DNA from: an uncultured Gammaproteobacteria bacterium
Lineage (GTDB): Bacteria > Pseudomonadota > Gammaproteobacteria > Pseudomonadales > Pseudohongiellaceae
Assembly (NCBI GenBank): GCA_903887045.1
Contig: CAISOD010000295.1
Location: forward strand, 1-35,789
DNA length: 35,789 nucleotides
Direction: 5' to 3'
In this document: one piece after another, positions 24,101 to 32,634 of the stretch
How the letters are laid out: every line of letters begins with the position of its first letter
Position numbering within the stretch: position 1 is the stretch's first letter
Made by a program: the position numbers and the translations under genes
Notes under the pieces: model-generated
Told to the model about the DNA's origin: nothing
What the model saw: the letters and a program-made list of their open reading frames with translations, nothing else
Database searches by the model: none

Positions 24101-24922
24101 CTAGACGCGGTCCAGCAGGATTTCCAGTACGAACTTGCTGCCAAAATAAGCCAGGATCAGCACGACGAAGCCCGCCAGTATCCAGCGCAACGCCTGTTTG
24201 CCGCGCCAGCCCCACCGGTGGCGTCCCCACAAAAGGATTCCCCACACGGTAAAAGACAACAGCGTCAGTACCGTCTTGTGGGCCAGATGCTGCGCGAACA
24301 TGTCATCCATGAAGACAACGCCGCTGACAATGACACCAAACAGAGCGACAAAACCAGCCTTGATGATGGCGAACAACAGCGTCTCCATTGACTGCAGCGG
24401 CGGCAAGTGGCGCAAGACAGCAGAGAAGTGATGCTGTTTGAGTTCACGATTCAGCCACGCCACCAAGAGTGCCTGCAGGGCTGCGATAGTCAGCAGACTG
24501 AAGGCGAGGATACCAAGTACGCTGTGGAGGGCGACTCCACCAGTCAGGTCCGGGTTAGGGTTGTAGTGGCTCGGCAGGAAGGTCGAGCACAGGATGCTGA
24601 CGATGGCGAGTGGGAACAGAGCAATGAAAAGGTTGGCCAGCGGCTTGGTCAGACTGGTCAGCAATACTGTCAGCACCATTACCCAGCTGAACAGCGTGGC
24701 AACACGGAAGAAGCCGAAGTCATAGCCGGCCGAGCTCTTGATGAGCAGGATGGTATTGGCCAGGTGGGCCAGCAGGGCCGCACCGGCCAGCAGCAGAATC
24801 AGCGGTGCGGTGCGTTGGGGGGTAGTGCCAGCCTGAACGGTACTGGTCAGCAGTCGCAGCTGCAGCCATGTGCCCGTTGTGTACAGCACTGCCGCGATCA
24901 AACCTGTAATTATCGCAATCAT
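24101..24922 (-). CDS. ypjD: YpjD, CcsA-like inner-membrane protein
   Basis: Member of the cytochrome c assembly (CcsA/CcmC-like) membrane family that is typically encoded divergently from ffh. The 273 residues form about eight hydrophobic helices. Conserved elements are the GYDFGFFRVATLFSWVM segment, HSVLGILAFSLLTIAALQ and HKTVLTLLSFTVWGILLWGR, whose histidines could handle haem. The exact function of YpjD is unsettled and a role in haem or cytochrome biogenesis is only suggested by the family. It shares a 100-base divergent region with ffh. Confidence 0.92.
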   Translation of the reverse strand: MIAIITGLIAAVLYTTGTWLQLRLLTSTVQAGTTPQRTAPLILLLAGAALLAHLANTILLIKSSAGYDFGFFRVATLFSWVMVLTVLLTSLTKPLANLFIALFPLAIVSILCSTFLPSHYNPNPDLTGGVALHSVLGILAFSLLTIAALQALLVAWLNRELKQHHFSAVLRHLPPLQSMETLLFAIIKAGFVALFGVIVSGVVFMDDMFAQHLAHKTVLTLLSFTVWGILLWGRHRWGWRGKQALRWILAGFVVLILAYFGSKFVLEILLDRV

Positions 24923-24983
24923 CGGGGCAGTCTCTCACAACTGGGGGGGGCAATGAAGTCTATGGAGCCTGGAGGGCTTGGGA

Positions 24984-24989
24984 TAGAAT
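24984..24989 (+). promoter_or_regulatory. Predicted -10 box of the ffh promoter
   Basis: TAGAAT preceded by TGGGA and followed by a GC-rich discriminator (CGCGCGCC), 33 bases before the ffh ATG. No good -35 is visible at 16-18 bases (TATGGA at best). Such discriminators are typical of stringently controlled translation genes. Confidence 0.42.
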
Positions 24990-25022
24990 CGCGCGCCACT
25001 GACGACCGTTGGATTTCACCCC

Positions 25023-26423
25023 ATGTTTGAATCTTTGTCGGAACAACTCAGCCAGACCCTGCGTACCCTCACCGGCAAGGCTCGCATTACCGAGGACAAT
25101 ATCCAGGAAGCGCTGCTTGATGTGCGCCGTGCTCTGCTGGAAGCCGACGTTGCGCTGCCGGTGGTAAAGGACTTCATTGAACGCGTGAAGATGCGTGCGC
25201 TGGGGCAGGAAGTCAGCAAGAGTCTGTCTCCCGGTCAGGCCTTCCTGCGCATCGTGCAGGCCGAATTGCAGGCATTGATGGGCAGTGAGAACTCCGCGCT
25301 GGATCTGCGCGCAGTACCGCCGGCAGTGGTATTGATGGCCGGGCTGCAGGGTGCCGGTAAAACTACTACCGTGGCCAAGCTGGCGTTGCTGCTGAAGACC
25401 CGCGATAAAAAGTCGGTGATGGTAGCGAGTGCCGACGTTTATCGTCCCGCCGCTATCAAGCAGCTGGAAACGCTGGCCGGCGAAGTTGGTGCCACCTTCT
25501 TTCCGAGCGACGCATCGCAGCAACCGACAGATATCGTGCGGGCCGCAATTTCGGAAGCCAAACGCCGGTTTGTTGATGTTCTGTTCATCGACACCGCCGG
25601 TCGCCTTGCCATCGACGAAGCGATGATGGAAGAGATCAAGGCGCTGCATGCAGTCGCCAATCCGATCGAAACGCTGTTCGTGGTCGACGCCATGACGGGC
25701 CAGGATGCTGCCAACACGGCCAAGGCGTTCAATGAAGCCTTGCCACTGACCGGCGTGATTCTCACCAAGACGGATGGCGATGCCCGTGGAGGTGCCGCGC
25801 TGTCGGTACGGCAGATCACCGGCAAGCCGATCAAGTTCATCGGAGTTGGTGAAAAGATCGATGGTCTTGAACCGTTCTACCCGGATCGTCTGGCGTCGCG
25901 CATTTTGGGTATGGGCGACGTGCTGTCGCTGATTGAGGATGTCGAGAAGAAGGTCGACAAGGAGAAAGCGCAGAAACTCGCCAACAAGATCAAAAAGGGC
26001 GACCGTTTCGACCTGCAGGACTTCAAAGAGCAACTGGAGCAGATGCGCAATATGGGTGGCATCACCAACCTGCTCGACAAGATGCCGGGTATGGGGGCTG
26101 TTGCCAAAACGGCTGCCAGCACTGCAGGTGACAAGAATTTCGTGATGATGGAAGCCATCATCAACTCGATGACAATGAAGGAACGCCACAATCCCGACAT
26201 TCTCAACGGATCGCGCAAGCGACGTATTACCCAAGGCTCCGGAACTACCTTGCAGGATTTGAACCGGCTGCTCAAGCAGCATAAACAGATGCAGCTGGTG
26301 ATGAAGAAGATGAAGGGTGGCGGGCTGGCCAACATGATGCGCGGCCTGGGTGGCCGGCTGCCCCCCGGTATGGGCGGAATGGGGGGTGGCATGCCCCCCG
26401 GAGGACGCTTCCCGGGGTTCTGA
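25023..26423 (+). CDS. ffh: Signal recognition particle protein Ffh
   Basis: GTPase of the signal recognition particle; it binds 4.5S RNA and hydrophobic signal sequences as they leave the ribosome and delivers the complex to FtsY at the membrane. The 466 residues show the N domain, the G domain with GLQGAGKTTT (107-116), DVYRPAAIKQL, DTAGRLAID and TKTDGDARGGAAL, and the methionine-rich M domain with the RNA-binding region (RKRRITQGSGTTLQDLNRLL). The C-terminal tail is unusually rich in Gly, Met and Pro. Divergent from ypjD and followed after 172 bases by rpsP. Confidence 0.98.
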   Translation: MFESLSEQLSQTLRTLTGKARITEDNIQEALLDVRRALLEADVALPVVKDFIERVKMRALGQEVSKSLSPGQAFLRIVQAELQALMGSENSALDLRAVPPAVVLMAGLQGAGKTTTVAKLALLLKTRDKKSVMVASADVYRPAAIKQLETLAGEVGATFFPSDASQQPTDIVRAAISEAKRRFVDVLFIDTAGRLAIDEAMMEEIKALHAVANPIETLFVVDAMTGQDAANTAKAFNEALPLTGVILTKTDGDARGGAALSVRQITGKPIKFIGVGEKIDGLEPFYPDRLASRILGMGDVLSLIEDVEKKVDKEKAQKLANKIKKGDRFDLQDFKEQLEQMRNMGGITNLLDKMPGMGAVAKTAASTAGDKNFVMMEAIINSMTMKERHNPDILNGSRKRRITQGSGTTLQDLNRLLKQHKQMQLVMKKMKGGGLANMMRGLGGRLPPGMGGMGGGMPPGGRFPGF

Positions 26424-26458
26424 TTGGGAGAAAATCCTGACAGGACATCAATTTAGAG

Positions 26459-26487
26459 TTCCCAAGGCTGGGCTTTTCTCCTAGAAT
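26459..26487 (+). promoter_or_regulatory. Predicted promoter of the rpsP operon
   Basis: TTCCCA (26459-26464) and TAGAAT (26482-26487) with 17 bases between, followed by GGCGCCC, a GC-rich discriminator as expected for stringently regulated ribosomal genes. The transcript would have a leader of about 100 bases before rpsP, including a small CCTG/CAGG stem at 26508-26520. Confidence 0.45.
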
Positions 26488-26595
26488 GGCGCCCTTTTTT
26501 CCGGGCCTGAAAAACAGGTTTGGGAAGTCCCTTATTGGCAGTACTTTTTTGCAACAACAGGAACTATCCGGTTCCTTTCTGACGGAAGACACACA

Positions 26596-26856
26596 ATGGT
26601 AACGATCCGACTTGCACGCGGTGGCAGCAAGAAAAACCCGTATTACTACGTAACGGTGGCCGATCATCACAGAGCCCATACCAGCAAATTCATCGAACGC
26701 GTCGGCTTTTACAACCCGACCGCGCGCGGCAAGGAAGAAAAGCTGCGTATTGATCTGGAACGTGTGAAGTACTGGCAGGGCCACGGCGCACAGCCGAGCC
26801 CGCGTGTAGCCAAATTGCTGGAAGATCTGGCCGCTGCTCCTGCAGTCGCCGCCTGA
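26596..26856 (+). CDS. rpsP: 30S ribosomal protein S16
   Basis: Small ribosomal subunit protein needed for 30S assembly. The 86-residue sequence begins [19 protein letters not shown] and contains the conserved GRFIE-type segment as [12 protein letters not shown] and the [13 protein letters not shown] segment. A GGAAG element lies before the ATG. First gene of the usual rpsP-rimM-trmD-rplS block; 82 bases separate it from rimM. Confidence 0.98.
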   Translation: MVTIRLARGGSKKNPYYYVTVADHHRAHTSKFIERVGFYNPTARGKEEKLRIDLERVKYWQGHGAQPSPRVAKLLEDLAAAPAVAA

Positions 26857-26938
26857 TAGCCTGCGGTAAAAGTGTGTATAGGTCGGGAGTGTTGAGCATT
26901 CCGGAATTACCGGGAGCTCCATACGCCGGAGCAAGCGC

Positions 26939-27463
26939 ATGAATTCCCCGGCTTCACACGTAGTGATGGGGCGCATCGGGGCCCCTTGGGGTGTCAAGGG
27001 TTGGGTGAAGCTTTATTCGTACACCGACCCGCCTGATAACCTGATCAAGTACCAGGTTTTCCTTATCCAGGGGTCGGCGGGGCTGCAGAGCCTCGAATTC
27101 GATGAAGTAAAAGTACATGGCAAGGATTTTGTTGCCCACATCAGGGGATGTGATGTGCGTGAACAGGCAGGACGCTACACCGGGCAGGATCTGATACTGG
27201 ATAAAGCCGCCTTGCCTGCCCTCGAAGAGGGGTATTACTGGTACCAGCTGGAAGGACTGCGGGTATTGACGGAAAGTGGCCAGGATCTCGGTACTGTGCA
27301 CCACCTGATGGAAACCGGTGCCAATGATGTGCTGGTGGTCAAAGGGGATGAGCGGAGTGTCGACAAGGAAGAGCGGTTGTTGCCCTATGTCGAAGGCGCA
27401 GTCATCAAACAGGTGGATCTCGACAGGAAGCTGCTGCTGGTCGACTGGGACAAGGATTATTGA
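26939..27463 (+). CDS. rimM: Ribosome maturation factor RimM
   Basis: Cytoplasmic factor that binds S19 in the 30S head and promotes late 30S assembly. The 174-residue protein has the N-terminal barrel (MGRIGAPWGVKGWVKLYSYT) and the C-terminal PRC-barrel (EEGYYWYQLEGLRV to LPYVEGAVIKQVDLDRKLLLVDW in part). GGAGC precedes the ATG. Its TGA lies three bases before the trmD ATG, so the two are coupled. Confidence 0.97.
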   Translation: MNSPASHVVMGRIGAPWGVKGWVKLYSYTDPPDNLIKYQVFLIQGSAGLQSLEFDEVKVHGKDFVAHIRGCDVREQAGRYTGQDLILDKAALPALEEGYYWYQLEGLRVLTESGQDLGTVHHLMETGANDVLVVKGDERSVDKEERLLPYVEGAVIKQVDLDRKLLLVDWDKDY

Positions 27464-27466
27464 CGC

Positions 27467-28291
27467 ATGTCGGACACACGGACGACGGCGTTATTGAAAG
27501 TAGGTCTGGTGACCTTGTTCCCCGGCATGTTCGGGGCACTGACAGAATACGGCGTCACTGGTCGGGCGATCAGGAACGGCCAGGTAAAGTTGCAGTACTG
27601 GAATCCACGGGATTTCACCACGGATCGGCATCGCACAGTCGACGACAGGCCTTACGGCGGTGGTCCCGGCATGCTGATGAAGAGCGGTCCCTTGAGTCAG
27701 GCGATAAATGCCGCCAAGGTGGCAGCGACGCGGGAAGGCGACAAAGCGGCGCGGGTGATCTACCTGAGTCCGCAGGGAGCGCCTCTGACACAGCAGCGCG
27801 TCAACGCGATGGCGCAGGAAAGCGGAGTCGTACTGTTGTGCGGCCGCTACGAAGGGGTCGACGAGCGTGTGCTGACGACCCTGGTTGATGAAGAGTGTTC
27901 GCTCGGCGATTTCGTCTTGAGCGGTGGTGAGTTGGCAGCGATGGCGCTGCTGGATGCAGTGATAAGGCGCTTGCCCGGAGTGCTGGGCGATGCCGAATCG
28001 GCGCAACAGGATTCGTTCGAAGGCGGGCTGCTGGATTGCCCGCATTACACCAGGCCGGAAGTGTTCGAGGGTCTGGAAGTACCAGCAGTATTGCTGAGCG
28101 GGGATCATGCCCGCATAGCACGCTGGCGTGAGCAGGAGCGCTTGCGGGCTACGTGGCGCAAACGGCCGGAGCTGATCCGGCGTTTGCAGCAGCAAGGCTT
28201 GCTGGATGCAAAGCAGGAGGAGTGGCTGGCTGCTATTCAAGCCGGTATTTGCGATCTGGCAACGAAGAAGCAAGAAACTAAAAGCAAGTAA
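27467..28291 (+). CDS. trmD: tRNA (guanine-N1-)-methyltransferase TrmD
   Basis: SPOUT-class methyltransferase that makes m1G37 in tRNAs, protecting against frameshifting. The 274-residue protein shows [13 protein letters not shown], the trefoil-knot SAM site ([13 protein letters not shown] and [15 protein letters not shown]), and the catalytic aspartate in [12 protein letters not shown]. The C-terminal domain continues [20 protein letters not shown]. About 20 residues longer than E. coli TrmD because of a C-terminal tail rich in Lys and Gln. rplS follows after 107 bases. Confidence 0.98.
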   Translation: MSDTRTTALLKVGLVTLFPGMFGALTEYGVTGRAIRNGQVKLQYWNPRDFTTDRHRTVDDRPYGGGPGMLMKSGPLSQAINAAKVAATREGDKAARVIYLSPQGAPLTQQRVNAMAQESGVVLLCGRYEGVDERVLTTLVDEECSLGDFVLSGGELAAMALLDAVIRRLPGVLGDAESAQQDSFEGGLLDCPHYTRPEVFEGLEVPAVLLSGDHARIARWREQERLRATWRKRPELIRRLQQQGLLDAKQEEWLAAIQAGICDLATKKQETKSK

Positions 28292-28398
28292 TGTGAAAGC
28301 AGGAAACGCAAGGAAGTGCGGGCAAGAGTTGGGAAAGAGGCGCAAACAAAGGCGCCGATGTGAATTCGCAATAACAGTTTGGAGCAGTGGAGCTAACC

Positions 28399-28779
28399 AT
28401 GAGCAGCAGAAACAAAATCATTCAATTGGTTGAACAGGGACAACTTAAGCAAGACGTGCCTGATTTCAGCCCCGGCGACACCGTGGTCGTACAGGTGCGT
28501 ATCAAAGAAGGCGAGCGTGAGCGTCTGCAGGCCTACGAAGGTGTCGTCATCGGCATCCGCAACCGTGGCCTCGGTTCCGCCTTCACCGTGCGCAAAATCT
28601 CGCACGGCGTTGGTGTTGAACGTACTTTCCAGACCCACAGCAAACAAGTCGACAGCATTACGCTGAAACGTCGTGGCGATGTGCGTCAGGCCAAACTGTA
28701 CTACTTGCGTGATCTCGCCGGCCGTGCCGCCCGCATCACCGAGAAGCTCGAGAAACGTACCGAAGACCAGGCCGGTTAA
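28399..28779 (+). CDS. rplS: 50S ribosomal protein L19
   Basis: Large-subunit protein at the subunit interface. The 126-residue sequence carries the canonical [20 protein letters not shown], the [20 protein letters not shown] segment, [12 protein letters not shown] and [22 protein letters not shown] 28399 is chosen because [10 protein letters not shown] is the family start; a GTG 12 bases upstream is also open. The stop codon lies within the loop of the operon's terminator. Confidence 0.98.
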   Translation: MSSRNKIIQLVEQGQLKQDVPDFSPGDTVVVQVRIKEGERERLQAYEGVVIGIRNRGLGSAFTVRKISHGVGVERTFQTHSKQVDSITLKRRGDVRQAKLYYLRDLAGRAARITEKLEKRTEDQAG

Positions 28780-28793
28780 TCACCCGGCTTTTT
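28769..28793 (+). terminator. Rho-independent terminator overlapping the rplS stop
   Basis: GCCGG (28771-28775) pairs with CCGGC (28784-28788), with two more weak pairs outside, an eight-base loop that includes the TAA, and a run of five T (28789-28793). It would end the rpsP-rimM-trmD-rplS transcript at its last codon. Confidence 0.68.
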
Positions 28794-28805
28794 CCTGCAC
28801 CGGTG

Positions 28806-28843
28806 CCGCCCCTCATTCCCCTTCGGGTCAGAATGGGAGGCGG
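28806..28843. repeat. Long hairpin between rplS and dsbC
   Basis: CCGCCCCTCATTC (28806-28818) faces GAATGGGAGGCGG (28831-28843): 13 positions with one mismatch and one G-U pair. The loop itself can fold as CCC-TTC-GGG. There is no T-run, so it is not a simple terminator; it may stabilise RNA ends or be a REP-like element. Confidence 0.65.
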
Positions 28844-28897
28844 TATCAGGCAATCTGGACTACGATAGCGCACGTCTTTCACTCTCAGGCCGGCCCT

Positions 28898-29689
28898 ATG
28901 TACCGCAATCTGCTGCCCTCCCGTTTTGTTGCAGTTTCAAGTCTGCTGCTGGCCCTCTGTGGCCTGCCGGTTGCTTTCGCGCAGGCACAGCCTGAGTCAG
29001 CCGAAGCCGTTGCCATTCGTGGTTTGCTGACATCAACCCAGCCCACGATCGCAATCACGAGCATTCTGCCGAGCCCCGTCAGCGGCTTGTACCAAGTGGA
29101 ACTCGACGGTGGCGAAACCATCTATGTCAGCGGCGATGCCAAATTCCTGATCCCCGGTGATCTCTACGAGGCGCAAGGTGACGGGCTGGTCAACCTTGGC
29201 GAAAATCGCCGCAATGTACTGCGGCGCGACAAAATCGCTGCGCTTGATGAGAAAGACATGATCGTCTACGAAGCGGTGGGTGAGCGCAAAGCCACCCTGA
29301 CGGTGTTCACTGATGTAGATTGCCCGTATTGCCGCAAGCTGCACGGTGAAGTCGAGGCGCTGAACAACTACGGCATCGCCGTACGCTATCTCGCCTATCC
29401 CCGCACCGGTCTGATTGATCGCAGTACCGGCCAGAAAACCGAGACCTATGTACGCATGGTTTCCACCTGGTGCTCGGAAGACCGCAAGGTAATGATGACC
29501 ACCGCCAAACGTGGTGCCGACATTCCGCTGACTGACTGCGAAAGTCCGGTGGAAGAACAATTCGAACTGGGCCGTGAGGTCGGTGTCACCGGCACTCCGG
29601 CGCTCGTGCTGGAAGACGGCACCATGCTGCCCGGCTATGTGCCAGCCGACACGCTGGCAGGTTACCTCCTGGGTAACGCAGCCCAGTAG
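28898..29689 (+). CDS. dsbC: Thiol:disulfide interchange protein DsbC
   Basis: Periplasmic disulfide isomerase. The 263-residue precursor has a signal peptide ending near AFAQA (residue 30), a dimerisation domain (residues about 32-105), and a thioredoxin domain with the active site Cys142-Pro-Tyr-Cys145 and the cis-proline in GVTGTPALV. A second cysteine pair (TWCSED and LTDCES) matches the structural disulfide of DsbC. ATG 28898 is chosen for its signal peptide; the open frame extends upstream through non-coding sequence. Its TAG lies in a 12-base tandem repeat leading to hom. Confidence 0.95.
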   Translation: MYRNLLPSRFVAVSSLLLALCGLPVAFAQAQPESAEAVAIRGLLTSTQPTIAITSILPSPVSGLYQVELDGGETIYVSGDAKFLIPGDLYEAQGDGLVNLGENRRNVLRRDKIAALDEKDMIVYEAVGERKATLTVFTDVDCPYCRKLHGEVEALNNYGIAVRYLAYPRTGLIDRSTGQKTETYVRMVSTWCSEDRKVMMTTAKRGADIPLTDCESPVEEQFELGREVGVTGTPALVLEDGTMLPGYVPADTLAGYLLGNAAQ

Positions 29690-29710
29690 TGCCATTGGTA
29701 GTGCCATTGG
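29687..29710 (+). repeat. 12-base tandem duplication spanning the dsbC stop codon
   Basis: TAGTGCCATTGG occurs twice in a row (29687-29698 and 29699-29710). The first copy begins with the dsbC TAG. It lies in the 76-base gap before hom. Confidence 0.9.
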
Positions 29711-29765
29711 AAGTTCCGTCGGAAGCGCCCTCAGCAAGGCCATCAATCATCTGTTGGAGTCAGTC

Positions 29766-31076
29766 TTGAAGGTAATCAATATCGGCATCTGTGGTCTCGG
29801 CACAGTGGGCTACGGTAGCTACTCTGTGCTCAAGAGCAACAGTCGCGACATCGCGCGGCGGGTCGGCGCAGAAGTGAAAGTCACTCATATCGGCGCTCGC
29901 CGGTTACGCCCTGGCCAGGACATTGGCAGCATCAAAAAAAGTTCTGATGTGTTTGCAGTCGTCAATGACCCTGGGGTTCACATCGTGCTGGAACTGATGG
30001 GCGGCACCGACGTTGCCAAAGAGCTGGTGCTGAAAGCCATCGAAAACGGCAAGCATGTTGTCACGGCCAACAAGGCCTTGATTGCGCAGTACGGCAACGA
30101 AATCTTTGCAGCGGCAGCCGCCAAAAACGTAATGGTCGCCTATGAAGCATCCGTCGCCGGCGGCATTCCCATCATCAAGGCCATCCGTGAAGGTCTGGCC
30201 GGCAACAGCATCCAGTGGCTGGCGGGCATCATCAACGGCACCGGCAACTTCATCCTCACCGAAATGCGCGAGAAAAGCCGCGCGTTTGCCGACGTGCTGA
30301 AGGAAGCACAGGCACTTGGCTACGCCGAAGCCGATCCTACCTTCGACATCGAAGGCATCGACGCTGCCCACAAGCTGACAATTCTGGCCTCGATCGCGTT
30401 CGGCATTCCGTTGCAGTTCCCGAAAACCTATACCGAAGGCATCAGTAAACTGACGCAGGAAGACATCAAGTACGCCGACGAACTCGGTTACCGCATCAAG
30501 CATCTCGGTATCAGCCGCAAAACCCCCAACGGCATTGAGCTGCGTGTGCATCCGACCCTGCTCGACGCCGACAGCATCATTGCCAACGTCAACGGCGTGA
30601 TGAATGCCGTGATGGTGAATGGTGATGCCGTTGGTTCGACGCTGTACTACGGCGCTGGTGCCGGTGCTGGTCCGACGGCTTCCGCTGTGGTGGCCGACAT
30701 CATCGATGTAGCCCGCATGATTTCGCATCCAGAGAGCAGCGTGCCGTCGCTGGCGTTCCAGGACGACTCGCTGTCCGACATGCCGATCCTGCCGATGAGC
30801 GAAGTGATCAGTGAATACTACCTGCGTATTCTTGCTGCGGACAAACCGGGCGTGCTGTCCGACATTACCGAAATCCTCGGCGATCGTGCGATCAGCATCC
30901 AGGCCATCATCCAGAAGGAGCCGCGGGTTGACGATGTGAATCAGCGCGTACCTGTCATCATCCTTACCCGGGAGGTCAGGGAATCGGTCATGGATGAGGC
31001 CATCTCCAGTATCGAAGCGCTCGATCCCAAAGGCGAAAAGGTGATGCGTATCCGCGTATTCAAGCTCGACCAGTAA
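29766..31076 (+). CDS. hom: Homoserine dehydrogenase
   Basis: Reduces aspartate semialdehyde to homoserine with NAD(P)H, the branch point to threonine and methionine. The 436-residue protein has the Rossmann motif GICGLGTVGYG (residues 7-17), VTANKALIAQYG, the catalytic core VAGGIPIIKAIREGLAG and INGTGNFILTEM, the EADPTFDIEGIDAAHK signature and a C-terminal ACT domain (from about 350, YYLRILAADKPGVLSDI), which normally confers threonine feedback. The start is TTG 29766 with GGAG seven bases upstream; MKVINIGI is the expected N-terminus and no ATG is suitably placed. thrC follows after a 70-base repeat-containing gap. Confidence 0.96.
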   Translation: MKVINIGICGLGTVGYGSYSVLKSNSRDIARRVGAEVKVTHIGARRLRPGQDIGSIKKSSDVFAVVNDPGVHIVLELMGGTDVAKELVLKAIENGKHVVTANKALIAQYGNEIFAAAAAKNVMVAYEASVAGGIPIIKAIREGLAGNSIQWLAGIINGTGNFILTEMREKSRAFADVLKEAQALGYAEADPTFDIEGIDAAHKLTILASIAFGIPLQFPKTYTEGISKLTQEDIKYADELGYRIKHLGISRKTPNGIELRVHPTLLDADSIIANVNGVMNAVMVNGDAVGSTLYYGAGAGAGPTASAVVADIIDVARMISHPESSVPSLAFQDDSLSDMPILPMSEVISEYYLRILAADKPGVLSDITEILGDRAISIQAIIQKEPRVDDVNQRVPVIILTREVRESVMDEAISSIEALDPKGEKVMRIRVFKLDQ

Positions 31077-31085
31077 CGCCGTTCA

Positions 31086-31133
31086 GCGGGTCCGTAGATA
31101 AGCGGGTCCGTTCACAGGCGGGATCGTTAATAA
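31086..31133 (+). repeat. Three 16-base tandem imperfect repeats between hom and thrC
   Basis: Units start at 31086, 31102 and 31118. The first ten bases are GCGGGTCCGT twice, then GCGGGATCGT; the remaining six differ (AGATAA, TCACAG, TAATAA). The array ends 13 bases before the thrC ATG at 31147. Confidence 0.85.
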
Positions 31134-31146
31134 ACAGAGACAAGCA

Positions 31147-32550
31147 ATGAAATACATAAGCACGCGCGGCCAGAGTCCTGCCGTTCGCTTCGAAGACGTT
31201 GTTCTCACCGGGTTGGCTCCCGATGGCGGCCTCTACGTGCCGGAAAGACTGCCGGTGATCAGCCTGCAGCAGATGGCCGACTGGCAGCAGCTGTCGTACA
31301 GCGAGCTGGCATTTGAAGTGATCCGCCTGTTTGTCGATGGCGCCATTCCGGATGCCAAACTGAAAAAGATGATCGCAGACAGCTACGCCGGTTTCAGCGA
31401 TCCGGCCGTTGCGCCGCTGCAGCATCTGTATGACAACCAGTGGGTGCTGGAGCTTTACTGCGGGCCCACATTGGCGTTCAAGGATTTTGCACTGCAGTTG
31501 CTTGGCCGCTTGCTCGACTACTTTCTGGAGAAACGCCAGCAGCATGTGGCAATTCTCGGTGCCACTTCGGGTGACACCGGTTCCGCTGCGCTCGAAGGCT
31601 GCAAGCACTGCCAATTCGTCGACATGTTCATTCTGCATCCGCACAACCGAGTGTCGGAAGTGCAGCGCCGGCAGATGACCAGCGTCACCGGCGACAACAT
31701 CAACAACATTGCAGTCGAAGGCAACTTCGACGACTGCCAGGAAATCGTCAAGAAAGCCTTTGCCGACCAGAGCTTCCTGCCGGCCGGTTACCAGCTGGTA
31801 GCCGTCAATTCGATCAACTGGGCGCGCATCATGGCGCAGATCGTTTACTACTTTTATGCCGGCTTCAGGCTCGTGGGCAAATACCCGGCGGTGTCGTTCT
31901 CGGTGCCAACGGGTAACTTCGGCGATATCTACGCCGGTTATCTCGCCAAGCAAATGGGACTGCCGATACGCCAGCTCATCATTGCCACCAACCGCAACGA
32001 TATCCTGCACCGCTTCATCAGCAGCAATCGCTATCACAAGACCACGCTGGAAGGCTCGCTGTCGCCAAGCATGGACATCATGGTCAGCAGCAACTTCGAG
32101 CGTTTCCTGTTTGATCTGTTCAAACGCGACAGCAAACGTGTCACGCAGTTCGTAACCTCACTCAGCGGCAACGTGCAGCAGGTCACCGAAGAAGAGTGGG
32201 CGAGGGCGCGTGCGCATTTCGCCAGCTACAGTGTTGACGATGCGGCTACCTGTGCGACGATCAGCGAGACCTATAAGCGCACCGGCTATCTGGCCGATCC
32301 ACACACGGCCACCGGCATCAAGGCGGCGGCAATGTGTGACACTGATGCCAGCATCCCGATGATTACGCTCGCCACTGCGCATCCGGCCAAGTTCACGGCC
32401 GCTATCGAGCAGGCCGGTTTGCCGGCACCCGGTTTGCCGGAGCATATGGCGGATTTGTATTCGCGCGCGGAACACTGCACGGTGCTGCCGAACAGTCTCG
32501 ACTCCATCAAGCAGTTCATGCAGCAGCGGCTCGCCGCTCGTAACGACTGA
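31147..32550 (+). CDS. thrC: Threonine synthase
   Basis: PLP enzyme that converts O-phosphohomoserine to threonine. The 467-residue protein is the long bacterial/fungal form, with the N-terminal MKYISTRGQSPAVRFEDVV, the lysine that binds PLP in GPTLAFKDFALQ (Lys112), the phosphate-binding loop GATSGDTGSAALEG, VAVNSINWARIMAQ and the SFSVPTGNFGDIYAGY segment. It is downstream of hom on the same strand, the usual pair for threonine biosynthesis. A strong terminator lies 23 bases after the stop. Confidence 0.97.
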   Translation: MKYISTRGQSPAVRFEDVVLTGLAPDGGLYVPERLPVISLQQMADWQQLSYSELAFEVIRLFVDGAIPDAKLKKMIADSYAGFSDPAVAPLQHLYDNQWVLELYCGPTLAFKDFALQLLGRLLDYFLEKRQQHVAILGATSGDTGSAALEGCKHCQFVDMFILHPHNRVSEVQRRQMTSVTGDNINNIAVEGNFDDCQEIVKKAFADQSFLPAGYQLVAVNSINWARIMAQIVYYFYAGFRLVGKYPAVSFSVPTGNFGDIYAGYLAKQMGLPIRQLIIATNRNDILHRFISSNRYHKTTLEGSLSPSMDIMVSSNFERFLFDLFKRDSKRVTQFVTSLSGNVQQVTEEEWARARAHFASYSVDDAATCATISETYKRTGYLADPHTATGIKAAAMCDTDASIPMITLATAHPAKFTAAIEQAGLPAPGLPEHMADLYSRAEHCTVLPNSLDSIKQFMQQRLAARND

Positions 32551-32573
32551 CGTGTTCCAGCACCTTGTCCCAC

Positions 32574-32603
32574 AAAAAAGCCGGCTGATTCGCCGGCTTT
32601 TTT
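32574..32603. terminator. Bidirectional Rho-independent terminator between thrC and the HtrA-type gene
   Basis: GCCGGC (32580-32585) and GCCGGC (32592-32597) form a six-base stem with a six-base loop, flanked by six A (32574-32579) and six T (32598-32603). It serves thrC on the plus strand and the convergent protease gene ending at 32635. Confidence 0.9.
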
Positions 32604-32634
32604 GTTGAAGGGATTTATTCCGGCTGCTGCAGCC

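Noticed and set aside
24960-26282. A 440-codon open frame on the minus strand opposite ffh
   Set aside because: It is antisense to an unmistakable Ffh. Its sequence is His/Arg/Gln-rich and matches nothing, a usual mirror of GC-rich coding DNA.
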